From the NCBI GenBank assembly GCA_023953905.1, contig JAMLJA010000025.1, positions 1 to 57,116 of the forward strand: a stretch of DNA of 57,116 bases. The letters are read 5' to 3'. A program made the translations under genes and the position numbers. Each line of letters starts with the position of its first letter. The stretch's first letter is position 1. A model generated the notes under the pieces. It searched no databases and was not told the origin of the DNA. It worked only from the letters and a program-made list of their open reading frames with translations. Positions 43,497-52,484 of the stretch are shown one piece after another. Origin of the DNA: Rhizobiaceae bacterium (GTDB lineage Bacteria > Pseudomonadota > Alphaproteobacteria > Rhizobiales > Rhizobiaceae).

Positions 43497-44628
43497 ATGC
43501 GTACCGAAACCGAGAATCTGGTCGACGAAATCAAGCAGGCGATTTCCCTGCTGAGGAGGCATCTTTGACTGGGACCAGGCGCTCAAGCGACTGGACTACC
43601 TCAACATGCGCGCGGAAGATCCCGCGCTTTGGAATGATCCCCAAGAAGCGCAGAAGCTCATGCGGGAGCGGCAGTCGCTTGAAGACAATACGCGCTTTGT
43701 CAAAGGGCTTTCACAATCGCTCGATGACAATGTCGAGTTGATAGAACTTGGCGAAGCCGAAGGCGACGACGGTGTCATTCTTGAGGCCGAAACCGCCATC
43801 CGCTCGATGTCCGGAGAGATCAAAGCGCGGCAGGTCGAGACGATGCTCTCGGGCGAGGCCGATGCCAATGATTCCTATCTTGAAGTGCACGCCGGAGCCG
43901 GCGGCACGGAAAGTCAGGACTGGGCGAACATGCTGCTGCGCATGTATACCCGTTGGGCCGAGCGTCGTGGGTTCAAGGTTGAAGTGTTGGAAGTTCACGA
44001 GGGCGAGGAAGCCGGGATCAAGTCTGCGACGATCACGGTAAAGGGCCACAACGCCTTTGGCTGGCTGAAGACTGAATCAGGCGTTCATCGGCTGGTGCGC
44101 ATTTCGCCATTCGACAGCAATGCGCGCCGACATACATCGTTCTCCAGTATCTGGGTCTATCCGGTCATCGACGACACGATCGAGATCGATATTCCAGAAT
44201 CGGAAGTGCGGATCGATACCTACCGGTCGTCTGGCGCGGGTGGTCAGCACGTCAACACGACGGACTCGGCTGTCCGCATTACCCACATTCCAACAGGTAT
44301 TGCAGTGTCGTGCCAGGCTGGACGGTCACAGCACCAGAACCGCGCGAAGGCGTGGGAAATGCTGCGATCAAGGCTCTATGAGGAGGAGCTGAAGAAGCGT
44401 GAGGCGGCCGCCAACGCAACCGAAGCGACAAAGACCGACATCGGTTGGGGGCATCAGATCAGATCCTATGTGCTGCAGCCCTACCAGCTCGTGAAGGACC
44501 TGCGCACCGGCGTCGAGAACACAAGCCCATCAGACGTGCTCGACGGCGATCTGGATGAGTTTATGGAAGCATCGCTGTCGCAGCGTATCGAGGGCACTGT
44601 CGGCGAGGCTGTAGCTGACATCGATTAG
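43497..44628 (+). CDS. prfB: Peptide chain release factor 2, with programmed +1 frameshift
   Basis: 376 residues if the frameshift is counted. The first 23 codons from the ATG at 43497 end in TGA (43566-43568); translation then resumes in the +1 frame at GAC (43567) and continues to 44628. RF2 recognises UAA and UGA: the SPF tripeptide is present (RISPFDSNARRH), as is the GGQ loop (SSGAGGQHVN) that triggers hydrolysis. A frame-blind annotation would start the gene too late, at 43606. Confidence 0.97.
43554..43569 (+). promoter_or_regulatory. RF2 frameshift signal
   Basis: AGGAGG (43554-43559), three bases, then CTT-TGA-C (43563-43569). This is the classical arrangement: an internal Shine-Dalgarno at fixed short spacing from a slippery CUU before a poorly terminating UGA-C. 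Low RF2 favours the shift, giving autoregulation. Confidence 0.97.
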
Positions 44629-44659
44629 GGAGCGTCCGCCAGAGAGATGGGGCCTCTGT

Positions 44660-45976
44660 TCAGGACTGATGCAGGTATTTCTGGATTTTCCTGCCGGCTT
44701 TGATGAAAGGCAGCGGATTTAGGGCATCTCCATTGCGCCGCACCTCATAGTGGAGGTGCGGTCCCGTAGAGCGACCGCTGTTTCCTGAATTGCCCAAAAG
44801 CTCTCCGGCCTTCACAGTCTGACCGACTGCTACGGCTACCTTGCTCATGTGAGCATAGCGGGTGGTCAAGCCTTCGCCATGGTCGATCTCGACCATGCGC
44901 CCATAACCCCCGTTCCAGCCTGCGTGAATGACCTTACCGCTTCCGGTGGCGCGAACCGGCTGGCCCACGCTCGATCGAAAATCCATTCCCGAGTGAAGCG
45001 CGAGCGAGCCGAGCAGCGGGTCCCGCCTTGGTCCGAACGTGCTTGTCACGGCACGTCCGGGTGCAGGATTTGAAACCGGGAGCTTCAGCGCAGCCGACTT
45101 CGCCTTCTCAAGCGTCGACAAGGCGTCATCCAGCTCTTTCACTCTGGCATCGAAATTGGTCGAGGGGTCATATGGAATGAGGGGACCGCCTGTCGCCGCC
45201 TGATCCGAATGCTGATCAACCGTCAAACCGGCGTCTGTCAGGGCGTCCGAGATCTCTTCTGCGGTACGATAAGCCTCTTCGGTCAGCTTGCTCAGGCGCG
45301 CAATCTGCTCGTCTTCGATGGATTTAAGCGACGTGTTGATTGACCGAAATAACGTATCAGCCCTGTCGGCTGCCGTCTCATCGTTTGCCGTCTCATGTCG
45401 AATGGGCCAAAGCGATAGAGCGGATGGCGGAATTTGCGGTGTGGTGTCGGCAAGGAGCGGATTTGACGACTTCAATTCAGCCTTGATCAATGGTTTGGCG
45501 GTTGGCACGGGCACTGGTGCGGCATCTGCGCCAATCTCTGCCGCGCGCTCGAGCAATGGTCCGAGGCGACCGTGGCGTTGCGACAGCATCGACTGTCGCT
45601 CCAATAACTCGGAAACCTTGCTCTCGACGAGCTTCTGGTCGAGCAATTGTCTGCTCGTTATGCGATCGACCTGCGCGCGAAGCGCCGAAATCCTGTCCTC
45701 ATAAGCTTGCTGCATGCGAGCCTGCCGCGCCACGCTTGCGCCGATCAGATCATCACGCAAGACGAGGTAGGACGTTGCAAGAAGATAACAGATCGCTATC
45801 GCCGTGCACACCGTTCCAAGAGCGGCGACTTTCCACGGCGTGAGCGTGAAATGCCTGATTTCCTCGCCACGAGCGATAATGATCGTGTGGGGTTCCGTTC
45901 GACGTCCGAACGTTGCGGACTGGCCGACTTGTTTCACGAGACGCGCCCTTCCTCCATGGCCTGAGATACGTCGCAT
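44660..45976 (-). CDS. M23 family metallopeptidase, membrane-anchored
   Basis: 438 residues. A cytoplasmic N-terminus of about 50, one membrane segment (VAALGTVCTAIAICYLLATSYLVL), a coiled-coil region (about 80-140 and 205-295), and a C-terminal LytM domain with HSGMDF and HLHYE zinc-binding motifs plus GYGRMVEIDHGEG. Both histidines and the aspartate are intact, so it may be an active endopeptidase rather than only an activator. The coiled coil recalls EnvC- or DipM-like proteins that govern cell division hydrolases. Convergent with prfB. Confidence 0.92.
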   Translation of the reverse strand: MRRISGHGGRARLVKQVGQSATFGRRTEPHTIIIARGEEIRHFTLTPWKVAALGTVCTAIAICYLLATSYLVLRDDLIGASVARQARMQQAYEDRISALRAQVDRITSRQLLDQKLVESKVSELLERQSMLSQRHGRLGPLLERAAEIGADAAPVPVPTAKPLIKAELKSSNPLLADTTPQIPPSALSLWPIRHETANDETAADRADTLFRSINTSLKSIEDEQIARLSKLTEEAYRTAEEISDALTDAGLTVDQHSDQAATGGPLIPYDPSTNFDARVKELDDALSTLEKAKSAALKLPVSNPAPGRAVTSTFGPRRDPLLGSLALHSGMDFRSSVGQPVRATGSGKVIHAGWNGGYGRMVEIDHGEGLTTRYAHMSKVAVAVGQTVKAGELLGNSGNSGRSTGPHLHYEVRRNGDALNPLPFIKAGRKIQKYLHQS

Positions 45977-46080
45977 TAGACATTATTAAGGTTAACAAAC
46001 CTCTGCCTAAACGTCTCAGTCCGATGGGGGAAGGGTCGGGGTTGTTGGATAGTGTGGGGTTTGCAGTCTATCCCGGCAAA

Positions 46081-46158
46081 TTAATCCAAGAAGAGCCAAA
46101 GCAGAATAATCACAGGAATAGGGATTCCGATCATCCAAAGAAGAAGTGAACGAAACAT
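46081..46158 (-). CDS. 25-residue hydrophobic membrane peptide
   Basis: A short gene: ATG at 46158, GAGGAG 8 bases upstream, TAA at 46083-46081. The peptide has a short positively charged start (MFRS) and then one membrane segment with the pattern LLLWMIGIPIPVIILLWLF, ending in Asp. Small ORFs of this type, with a G-I-P-x-P core, recur in rhizobia. Function unknown. It lies between the M23 peptidase and class D beta-lactamase genes, same strand. Confidence 0.75.
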   Translation of the reverse strand: MFRSLLLWMIGIPIPVIILLWLFLD

Positions 46159-46287
46159 GTCTTGGCTCCTCGTTTATCAGCTCCCCGACAAAACGCCGTT
46201 GCTTCGGGTTGGTTCCAATCTCTGCCGTTTGTGAGGATAAGACGGCCCAATTATCGAGGCCGGCAAGACTTTTCGCCAAACGAACTC

Positions 46288-47109
46288 CTACCGGCTGGCC
46301 TTGGACATCAGTTTCGGCCACACTGCCAAAAATTTGTCTCGAGTGAGGATGCCGGGCGATTGCTTCGTGCGCTCATTCGCCTTGGTAAGTCGTGCAAAGA
46401 CAATTGTTCGGCCGTCCTTTTCCGCCCATCCGACAAACCACCCCCAACCGTGAGCGTAGTCAAACCGTCTATCTGCCTTGCGAGGATAGGCGGCGCCCGT
46501 CTTTCCATGGATAGTCCATGGGCCAACGGATCTTTTCTCGACGAGCGCGCGCGTCTTGGCCATTGCATCCTTCGAGACGGACAGCGTGTCATTGACGAGT
46601 GCCCGCATGAAAGAGGTCTGTTCTCGCGGAGAAACGGCGAGCGAAGAGGCGATCCAGGCGCGATCAAGCCCGTTGTCAAAACCCGCATCGCCTGAGAAGT
46701 CAGCATTTCCATAGGCCAGTGCGCGAGTGTAACGGCCGAGCACTTCCGTACCGAGGGCGTGGGTGATCCGTTGCGAATACCAAACGACGGAATAGCGCAT
46801 CCAGCTCGCCGGCGTGTTGTCCTGTCGCCACGCTGCACCGCCCCAGTCCGGATCCCCAGGCCGAAAAGCGAGGCGCGGGTGATTGCTGTCCTTCAAAAAT
46901 CCGCTATCGAAGCCGATCACTGCAAGTGGCACCTTGAACGTGGAGGCAGGCGTGACGCGCGTGTCGCAATCTCCGTCTTCCAATAGTGAGGCCCCACTCT
47001 TCGCATCGACGACAAGCGTGCAGACAGTTGTCGCTTCCGCCAGTGCGGATGCGGAGAACCAGAGCAGCAAAGCGAGGGTTGGAAGAGACCGGCGCAAGAA
47101 TCGAATCAT
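46288..47109 (-). CDS. Class D (OXA-type) beta-lactamase
   Basis: 273 residues with a signal peptide ending near ALA-EA. All class D motifs are visible: STFK (active-site Ser and carboxylated Lys), YSVV (S-x-V), YGN in YGNADFSG, and KTG in HGKTGAAY; the SPREQTSF segment is also typical. Probably an active periplasmic serine beta-lactamase; spectrum cannot be predicted. Chromosomal position in a housekeeping neighbourhood, 20 bases after bcp, suggests an intrinsic rather than acquired gene. Confidence 0.95.
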   Translation of the reverse strand: MIRFLRRSLPTLALLLWFSASALAEATTVCTLVVDAKSGASLLEDGDCDTRVTPASTFKVPLAVIGFDSGFLKDSNHPRLAFRPGDPDWGGAAWRQDNTPASWMRYSVVWYSQRITHALGTEVLGRYTRALAYGNADFSGDAGFDNGLDRAWIASSLAVSPREQTSFMRALVNDTLSVSKDAMAKTRALVEKRSVGPWTIHGKTGAAYPRKADRRFDYAHGWGWFVGWAEKDGRTIVFARLTKANERTKQSPGILTRDKFLAVWPKLMSKASR

Positions 47110-47129
47110 ATGGCTCTCGACTGTGCTTG

Positions 47130-47606
47130 CTAGCGGCCCATCACACGGCGCGCGGTTTCGAGAACGGCATCGACATGACCGTTGACCTTAACCTTGCGCC
47201 AGATTTCGGCGACTTTGCCGTTTGCATCCACCAGAAAGATAGCGCGTTCAACGCCCATGAACCGGCGGCCATACATGCTTTTCTCAACCCAAACGCCCCA
47301 GCCTTGCGCGAGTCGTAAATCTTCATCCGAGACCAGCTCGACGACGACGCCGTGCTTGTCGCGAAACCGTTCGAGTTTTGCAGGAGAATCAGGCGAGACC
47401 CCAAGCACGGTAATCCCCATTGCGGCGAAGTCTGCATGATGCTCACTGAACCCCACAACCTCCGCCGTGCAACCGCTGGTGCCTGCCTTTGGATAGAAGA
47501 ACAAGACGAAGGCGGAACCTTCTAGTGCCACCACAGGTTTGGTGCTTTTGGAAACTGTCGAGAATGTGAGGTCAGGTGCCTTTGCGCCAAGATGCAAATC
47601 GGTCAT
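47130..47606 (-). CDS. bcp: Thioredoxin-dependent thiol peroxidase, Bcp/PrxQ family
   Basis: 158 residues. The active site reads FFYPKAGTSGCTAEVVGF: the peroxidatic Cys is in TSGC, but the resolving Cys found five residues later in many Bcp proteins is replaced by Val. It is thus probably a one-Cys type that relies on an external thiol. GVSPDSPAKLERFRDKHG is typical. First gene of the unit ahead of the beta-lactamase. Confidence 0.93.
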   Translation of the reverse strand: MTDLHLGAKAPDLTFSTVSKSTKPVVALEGSAFVLFFYPKAGTSGCTAEVVGFSEHHADFAAMGITVLGVSPDSPAKLERFRDKHGVVVELVSDEDLRLAQGWGVWVEKSMYGRRFMGVERAIFLVDANGKVAEIWRKVKVNGHVDAVLETARRVMGR

Positions 47607-47697
47607 ATCCGTGCCGTGGTTGGTGTTTACGAGCTCGCAACCGTTATAGGGAAGCGGGCTAGTTCGTCTACCGCAGGCGGAAGCTACTTGAAGGTCT

Positions 47698-50600
47698 TTG
47701 GGGCTGGAGATTCACAGACACAGAAAGATCAGGTTCAGGCGCGACGAAATTTGTGATCTCGATGCGTTGCCCTCTGCTGCTGATCAGGAAGTTCCGCGAG
47801 CCTCACGCGCGCCACGCATTCCGGCGCGTTCTGCTCTGCGCTCTGGTGTCTTTCGGACCGCGCTGAAATCCATTCTCGTTGTTCTCGCGCTTCTGGCCAT
47901 TGTGGTGCTCGGCCTGTACGGCATCGGGGCATCGGGTCTCGGCAGTGAGCGTCTCAGGCGGGAGGCAGAGGCTGCCCTGCGCAAAGTCGCAGGACCGGAA
48001 ATTGCAGCCTCGATTGGTCCGACCCGCATCACGCTCTCGGGCGCGCGATTTCTGGCACTCGACATACAGGACTTCAAGCTGAGCTCGGCCGGGCGCTCTC
48101 AGATCGAGGCTGGCTCGGTCCAGTTCGGCATCCGTCTGCTGCCACTGCTGACCGGCAAGCTTACTTTGGGCAGGGCCAGCATTTCGGACGCCCGCATACA
48201 CGCCACTGCATTTTCGCTTGGTCGAAGCGGCGATTGGACCCAGCGCATCCGGAACGAGCAAGGTCTGATCGATCCCGATCTTGCAGGCGAAGCGCTGTTT
48301 CAAGCGCTGCACGGTGCGCTCGATCTTCTGGAGCGGGGTTCGACACGGCGCATCGACCTTGAGAATACGGATATCGTTCTGGCCGAAACTGGACGCATAC
48401 GTACGCTGCACATAGGAGAGGCCCGGCTTCAGGACAGCCGTTCGGGCAACCTGTCTCTTTCCATGACCGGTGCATTGGATGGGCGCTCCATCTCGCTCGA
48501 CGGAAGCGCTGTGCATGATGGGGACCGCATCACGGAACTGGCATTTGATCTCAATGTCGCGCCGTCCGAACCGCTCCAGTTGAACCCGGATGGAATGCTG
48601 TCCGAGGACGGCAGCAAGAGCCTGATGGGGGCAGCCCGCATTGAGATCAGAGGCGCGGAGGCGTTGAACGAATCTCCCTCGCGACTGGCTGTGCAGGCAG
48701 AGGTGGACGATTCGGTCATCGACCTCGGCAAGCGCGGCATCATGCGGGGCGACGTGGCGCTTGCTGCAACGCTGGTCGTTGGCGCCAACAAGGTTGAAAT
48801 CGACAAGGTCACGATCTTGACGGGACGATCGCGCATCGTGGCCACCGGCGCAGTTGGGCCTGAGCCTACGGATGCAGCACGGGCGCGCGCGCCGACCTAT
48901 CGATATGAGTTTGTGACCGAGCAGGCGATGCTTGCACCCCTCGATTCTCCCGACGCGCCTACGGCTTTCTCGGCGCGAATGGCGGGGCGTTTCGATGAGA
49001 GGACACGCATTCTGACCGCGGACGAACTGGCGGTGCGCACGGGCGAGGGCCAGATGGTAGGCGCCGCGTCGGCAGAGTTTGCACGCGGGAAGACGCCAGG
49101 CCTGACGCTCGCGCTGTCGGCCAGTGATATGCCGGTCGCACAGGCCAAGCAGTTCTGGCCGTGGATGGCTGCCGGTCGCGCGCGCGAATGGGTGATTGGA
49201 AACTTCTTCGGCGGTCGCGTGACCGAAAGCGAAATCACCTACCGCGTTGCTCCGGGCCGTCTTGGCGACGGCGTTCCGCTCAATGGCGACGAAATATCAG
49301 GCCGTTTCGAGGTGCGGGATTCGCGCTTCGACACGACTGGCAAGCTGCCGCCGATCCGCGACGCCATGGGCGTTATCGAGTTTCGCGGCAACGATGTCGA
49401 CATCTCTCTTTCATCTGGAGTCGCCTATCTGCCCAGTGGAAACAAGGTCGATATTTCCAATGGAGTGCTCAAGTTCCGAGACGCCAATCTTCCGCCGGTG
49501 ATTGGCGACCTCGATCTTGACCTGAAGGGCGAGGCGGTGGCGATAGCTGAACTCGCATCATTGGAGCCCATTGATGCGATGCGCCGGCTTGATCTCGACT
49601 TCAAGGACTTCAGCGGGACAGCAAGCGGTCATGTCTCAACCAAGCTTCCACTTCAGAACGAGACAGATTTCAGAGAGCTTGAATGGAAGGTCAAGCTCTC
49701 CGTCCAGAACCTCGGCATTGCAAAGCCCTTTCAGGGGCAGAAGCTATCGGTGGCAGACGGCACCATTGACGTTGATCCGCGTCGCGCAGTGCTCAATCTG
49801 GATGGTCGCCTGAACGACATTCCCGCCAAGCTCGAACTAGTCGAACGGCTTCGTGACGACGGACCTGCGCGGGTGCGCAATATCCGACTCACGATAGATG
49901 ATGCGCAACGCAAGAAGATCGCGCCGGGTCTGGACGATCTCGTGGCGGGCAAGATGGTGCTGGATGTTGATGCATCACGCGCTGACGGCGTTCAGAAGCT
50001 CAGCGGAGATCTTACCTCCACCACTCTCAGCATTCCATGGGTCGGCTGGAGCAAAGGTGTCGGCATACCCGCCAAGCTGTCGTTCAACATGGTCGGCAGC
50101 GGTAGCAATACCACCCTGTCTGACTTCGCCTTGACGGGTAAATCGTTCGGCGTTTCCGGTGATGTGAAGCTCGCAGGGGGCGGGCTGGCTTCGGCGCGGT
50201 TCAAGCGCGTGCAACTCAATCGCGACGACAATGCCAGCGTTGATATCACGCGGCGGGGCAACGCATATTCTGTTTCCGTCAAAGGCGACTCATTCGACGC
50301 GCGTTCCCTTATCAAGCTTGTTCTCAGCGAATCGGAATCAGAGGGGGCATCCTCAACCGCGGGCTCGTCTATCAGCGTGAAGGCCTCACTTTCACGACTG
50401 CTCGGCTTCAATGACGAAGCTTTTTCAGGCGTACAACTGAACTATTCGGGGAAATCTGGCGGTCGCGCCAGCTACTCGCTTTCAGCGACCACCCGAAATG
50501 GCGGCATCGTCAGCCTGGAGAACATAAACAAGGAAGGCCAGGATGCGATGCGGGTTCGGTCGGCAGATGCCGGAGCACTCGTACGCTTTCTGGACGTGTA

Positions 50601-51138
50601 TGAGAATATGCGCGGCGGTCAGGTCGATCTGTCGCTGCGCGGTACGGGCGGGGGCGTTATGCGCGGTCAGGTCAACGCGACCGGCTTTCAGATCGTCAAC
50701 GAATCGCGTCTCGGCTCGATCGTGTCTACGAAACCGCCCGGCAGCGATCGCAGTCTCAATCAAGTCGTGCGACGCGATATCGACACGACGCGCGTCGAGT
50801 TTCAGCGAGGCTTCGCGAATATCGAAAAGGGAAAGGGCTATCTGAAGATCGATAAGGGCGTACTACGCGGGCCGATGATTGGGTCGACCTTTCAGGGCAC
50901 GCTCTATGACGGCAACGGCAATATCGACATGACCGGCACCTTCATGCCGGCCTATGGTCTCAATCGCCTCTTCGCCGAGCTGCCAATCATTGGCCTAATC
51001 CTCGGCAATGGGCGCGATCGCGGATTGATCGGCGTCACCTTCAAGCTGGAAGGCAAATTTGCCAAGCCACAGCTTCAGATCAATCCTTTGTCGGTTATTG
51101 CACCGGGAATATTCCGGTCGATATTCGAGTTCCAGTGA
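47698..51138 (+). CDS. Large AsmA/YhdP-like envelope protein (DUF3971 type)
   Basis: 1146 residues. The start is TTG at 47698; no ATG lies near. One N-terminal membrane segment (about 58-80, ILVVLALLAIVVLGLYGIGASG) precedes a very long beta-rich periplasmic part with repeating strands, and a C-terminal block ending LFAELPIIGLILGNGRDRGLIGVTF...NPLSVIAPGIFRSIFEF, the AsmA-like tail. Proteins of this superfamily (YhdP, TamB, AsmA) bridge the periplasm and move phospholipids toward the outer membrane. This member most resembles YhdP/DUF3971. Confidence 0.88.
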   Translation: MGLEIHRHRKIRFRRDEICDLDALPSAADQEVPRASRAPRIPARSALRSGVFRTALKSILVVLALLAIVVLGLYGIGASGLGSERLRREAEAALRKVAGPEIAASIGPTRITLSGARFLALDIQDFKLSSAGRSQIEAGSVQFGIRLLPLLTGKLTLGRASISDARIHATAFSLGRSGDWTQRIRNEQGLIDPDLAGEALFQALHGALDLLERGSTRRIDLENTDIVLAETGRIRTLHIGEARLQDSRSGNLSLSMTGALDGRSISLDGSAVHDGDRITELAFDLNVAPSEPLQLNPDGMLSEDGSKSLMGAARIEIRGAEALNESPSRLAVQAEVDDSVIDLGKRGIMRGDVALAATLVVGANKVEIDKVTILTGRSRIVATGAVGPEPTDAARARAPTYRYEFVTEQAMLAPLDSPDAPTAFSARMAGRFDERTRILTADELAVRTGEGQMVGAASAEFARGKTPGLTLALSASDMPVAQAKQFWPWMAAGRAREWVIGNFFGGRVTESEITYRVAPGRLGDGVPLNGDEISGRFEVRDSRFDTTGKLPPIRDAMGVIEFRGNDVDISLSSGVAYLPSGNKVDISNGVLKFRDANLPPVIGDLDLDLKGEAVAIAELASLEPIDAMRRLDLDFKDFSGTASGHVSTKLPLQNETDFRELEWKVKLSVQNLGIAKPFQGQKLSVADGTIDVDPRRAVLNLDGRLNDIPAKLELVERLRDDGPARVRNIRLTIDDAQRKKIAPGLDDLVAGKMVLDVDASRADGVQKLSGDLTSTTLSIPWVGWSKGVGIPAKLSFNMVGSGSNTTLSDFALTGKSFGVSGDVKLAGGGLASARFKRVQLNRDDNASVDITRRGNAYSVSVKGDSFDARSLIKLVLSESESEGASSTAGSSISVKASLSRLLGFNDEAFSGVQLNYSGKSGGRASYSLSATTRNGGIVSLENINKEGQDAMRVRSADAGALVRFLDVYENMRGGQVDLSLRGTGGGVMRGQVNATGFQIVNESRLGSIVSTKPPGSDRSLNQVVRRDIDTTRVEFQRGFANIEKGKGYLKIDKGVLRGPMIGSTFQGTLYDGNGNIDMTGTFMPAYGLNRLFAELPIIGLILGNGRDRGLIGVTFKLEGKFAKPQLQINPLSVIAPGIFRSIFEFQ

Positions 51139-51141
51139 TCG

Positions 51142-52392
51142 TCAGACCGGTCGCACGAGGACGTGCTTCTTCTTGCCCACGGAAAGCTTGATGACACCCG
51201 AAGCAAGATCGTCCAGCGTCAGTTTGCTACGCTCATCACTTGAGGGCGTATCGTTGACCCGAACGGCGCCACCCTGGATGTGGCGGCGCGCCTCGCCATT
51301 TGACCCTGCCAGACCAGCCTGAACGAGAAGTGCCAAAAGGCCCATGCCAGCCTGCAGCTCGGCTCGCGAAACGTCGATCGAGGGCAGATTCTCGGCCAAT
51401 GCGCCTTCTTCAAACGTCTTGCGCGCGGTTTCCGCTGCGTCCTCGGCGGCTTTGCGACCATGCAACATGGCTGTGATCTCTGTCGCGAAAATCTTCTTCG
51501 CGTCATTGATCTCAGAGCCGCCCAAAGCCTCCAGCCTGGCGATCTCTTCGAGAGGCAGCGTGGTGTAGAGCTTGAGGAACCGACCCACGTCGGCATCCTC
51601 CGTGTTACGCCAGTATTGCCAGAAGTCGTAGGGGCTCAACATCTCGCTATCGAGCCAGACCGCGCCCGAGGCAGTCTTGCCCATCTTTGCGCCAGACGAC
51701 GTGGTCAGCAACGGCGTCGTCAGCGCAAAAAGCTGCGGCGTACCCATTCTGTGCCCGAGATCGATGCCGTTGACGATATTCCCCCACTGGTCCGATCCAC
51801 CCATCTGCATGGTGCACCCATAGCGCCGGTTCAGCTCGACAAAATCGTATGCCTGCAGAATCATGTAGTTGAATTCGAGAAAGGAGAGCGACTGTTCGCG
51901 ATCCAGCCGCAACTTCACGGAGTCGAAGGAGAGCATTCGGTTGACCGAGAAATGCCGCCCCACGTCGCGCAGGAAGCTGACGTAATTGATGTCCATCAGC
52001 CAGTCGGCGTTGTTGACCATCAGCGCATCGCCGGGCCCGTCACCGAATTGAAGATATGGAGCAAAGTTCTTCCTTATCCCGACAAGATTGTTCTCGATGT
52101 CGTCGGGCGTCAGCAGCTTGCGTGCCTCATCCTTGAACGACGGGTCGCCGATCATCGATGTGCCCCCACCCATCAGCGCGATCGGCCGGTGGCCTGTCTT
52201 CTGCATCCAGTGCAGCATCATGATCTGGATCAGCGAGCCGGCATGAAGGCTCTTCGCCGTCGCATCAAAGCCGATATAGGCCGTCACGGTCTCCTTGGCG
52301 AAGAGCTCGTCGAGAGCTGTTTCGTCAGAAATCTGGTGGATGAATCCGCGCTCTTGCATGACGCGCAGAAAATCGGACTTGAAGCTGGGCAT
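51142..52392 (-). CDS. tyrS: Tyrosyl-tRNA synthetase
   Basis: 416 residues. Class I synthetase: the HIGH-like motif is HAGSL near residue 51 and the KMSKS-like motif is KMGKTASG near 235. TMQMGGSDQWGNIVNGIDL is highly characteristic. The C-terminal S4 RNA-binding domain (ARRHIQGGAVRVND) is present. Converges with the AsmA-like gene with three bases between stops and is divergent from anmK. Confidence 0.98.
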   Translation of the reverse strand: MPSFKSDFLRVMQERGFIHQISDETALDELFAKETVTAYIGFDATAKSLHAGSLIQIMMLHWMQKTGHRPIALMGGGTSMIGDPSFKDEARKLLTPDDIENNLVGIRKNFAPYLQFGDGPGDALMVNNADWLMDINYVSFLRDVGRHFSVNRMLSFDSVKLRLDREQSLSFLEFNYMILQAYDFVELNRRYGCTMQMGGSDQWGNIVNGIDLGHRMGTPQLFALTTPLLTTSSGAKMGKTASGAVWLDSEMLSPYDFWQYWRNTEDADVGRFLKLYTTLPLEEIARLEALGGSEINDAKKIFATEITAMLHGRKAAEDAAETARKTFEEGALAENLPSIDVSRAELQAGMGLLALLVQAGLAGSNGEARRHIQGGAVRVNDTPSSDERSKLTLDDLASGVIKLSVGKKKHVLVRPV

Positions 52393-52484
52393 GGCGTTCT
52401 CTTTGGGTGTTCAGCGCCGCGACTGTGGCATTGCGCGACGCGGCGCTTTAGCATCCGGGGTCAAGGAAGCAAAGGCATGGTTGT

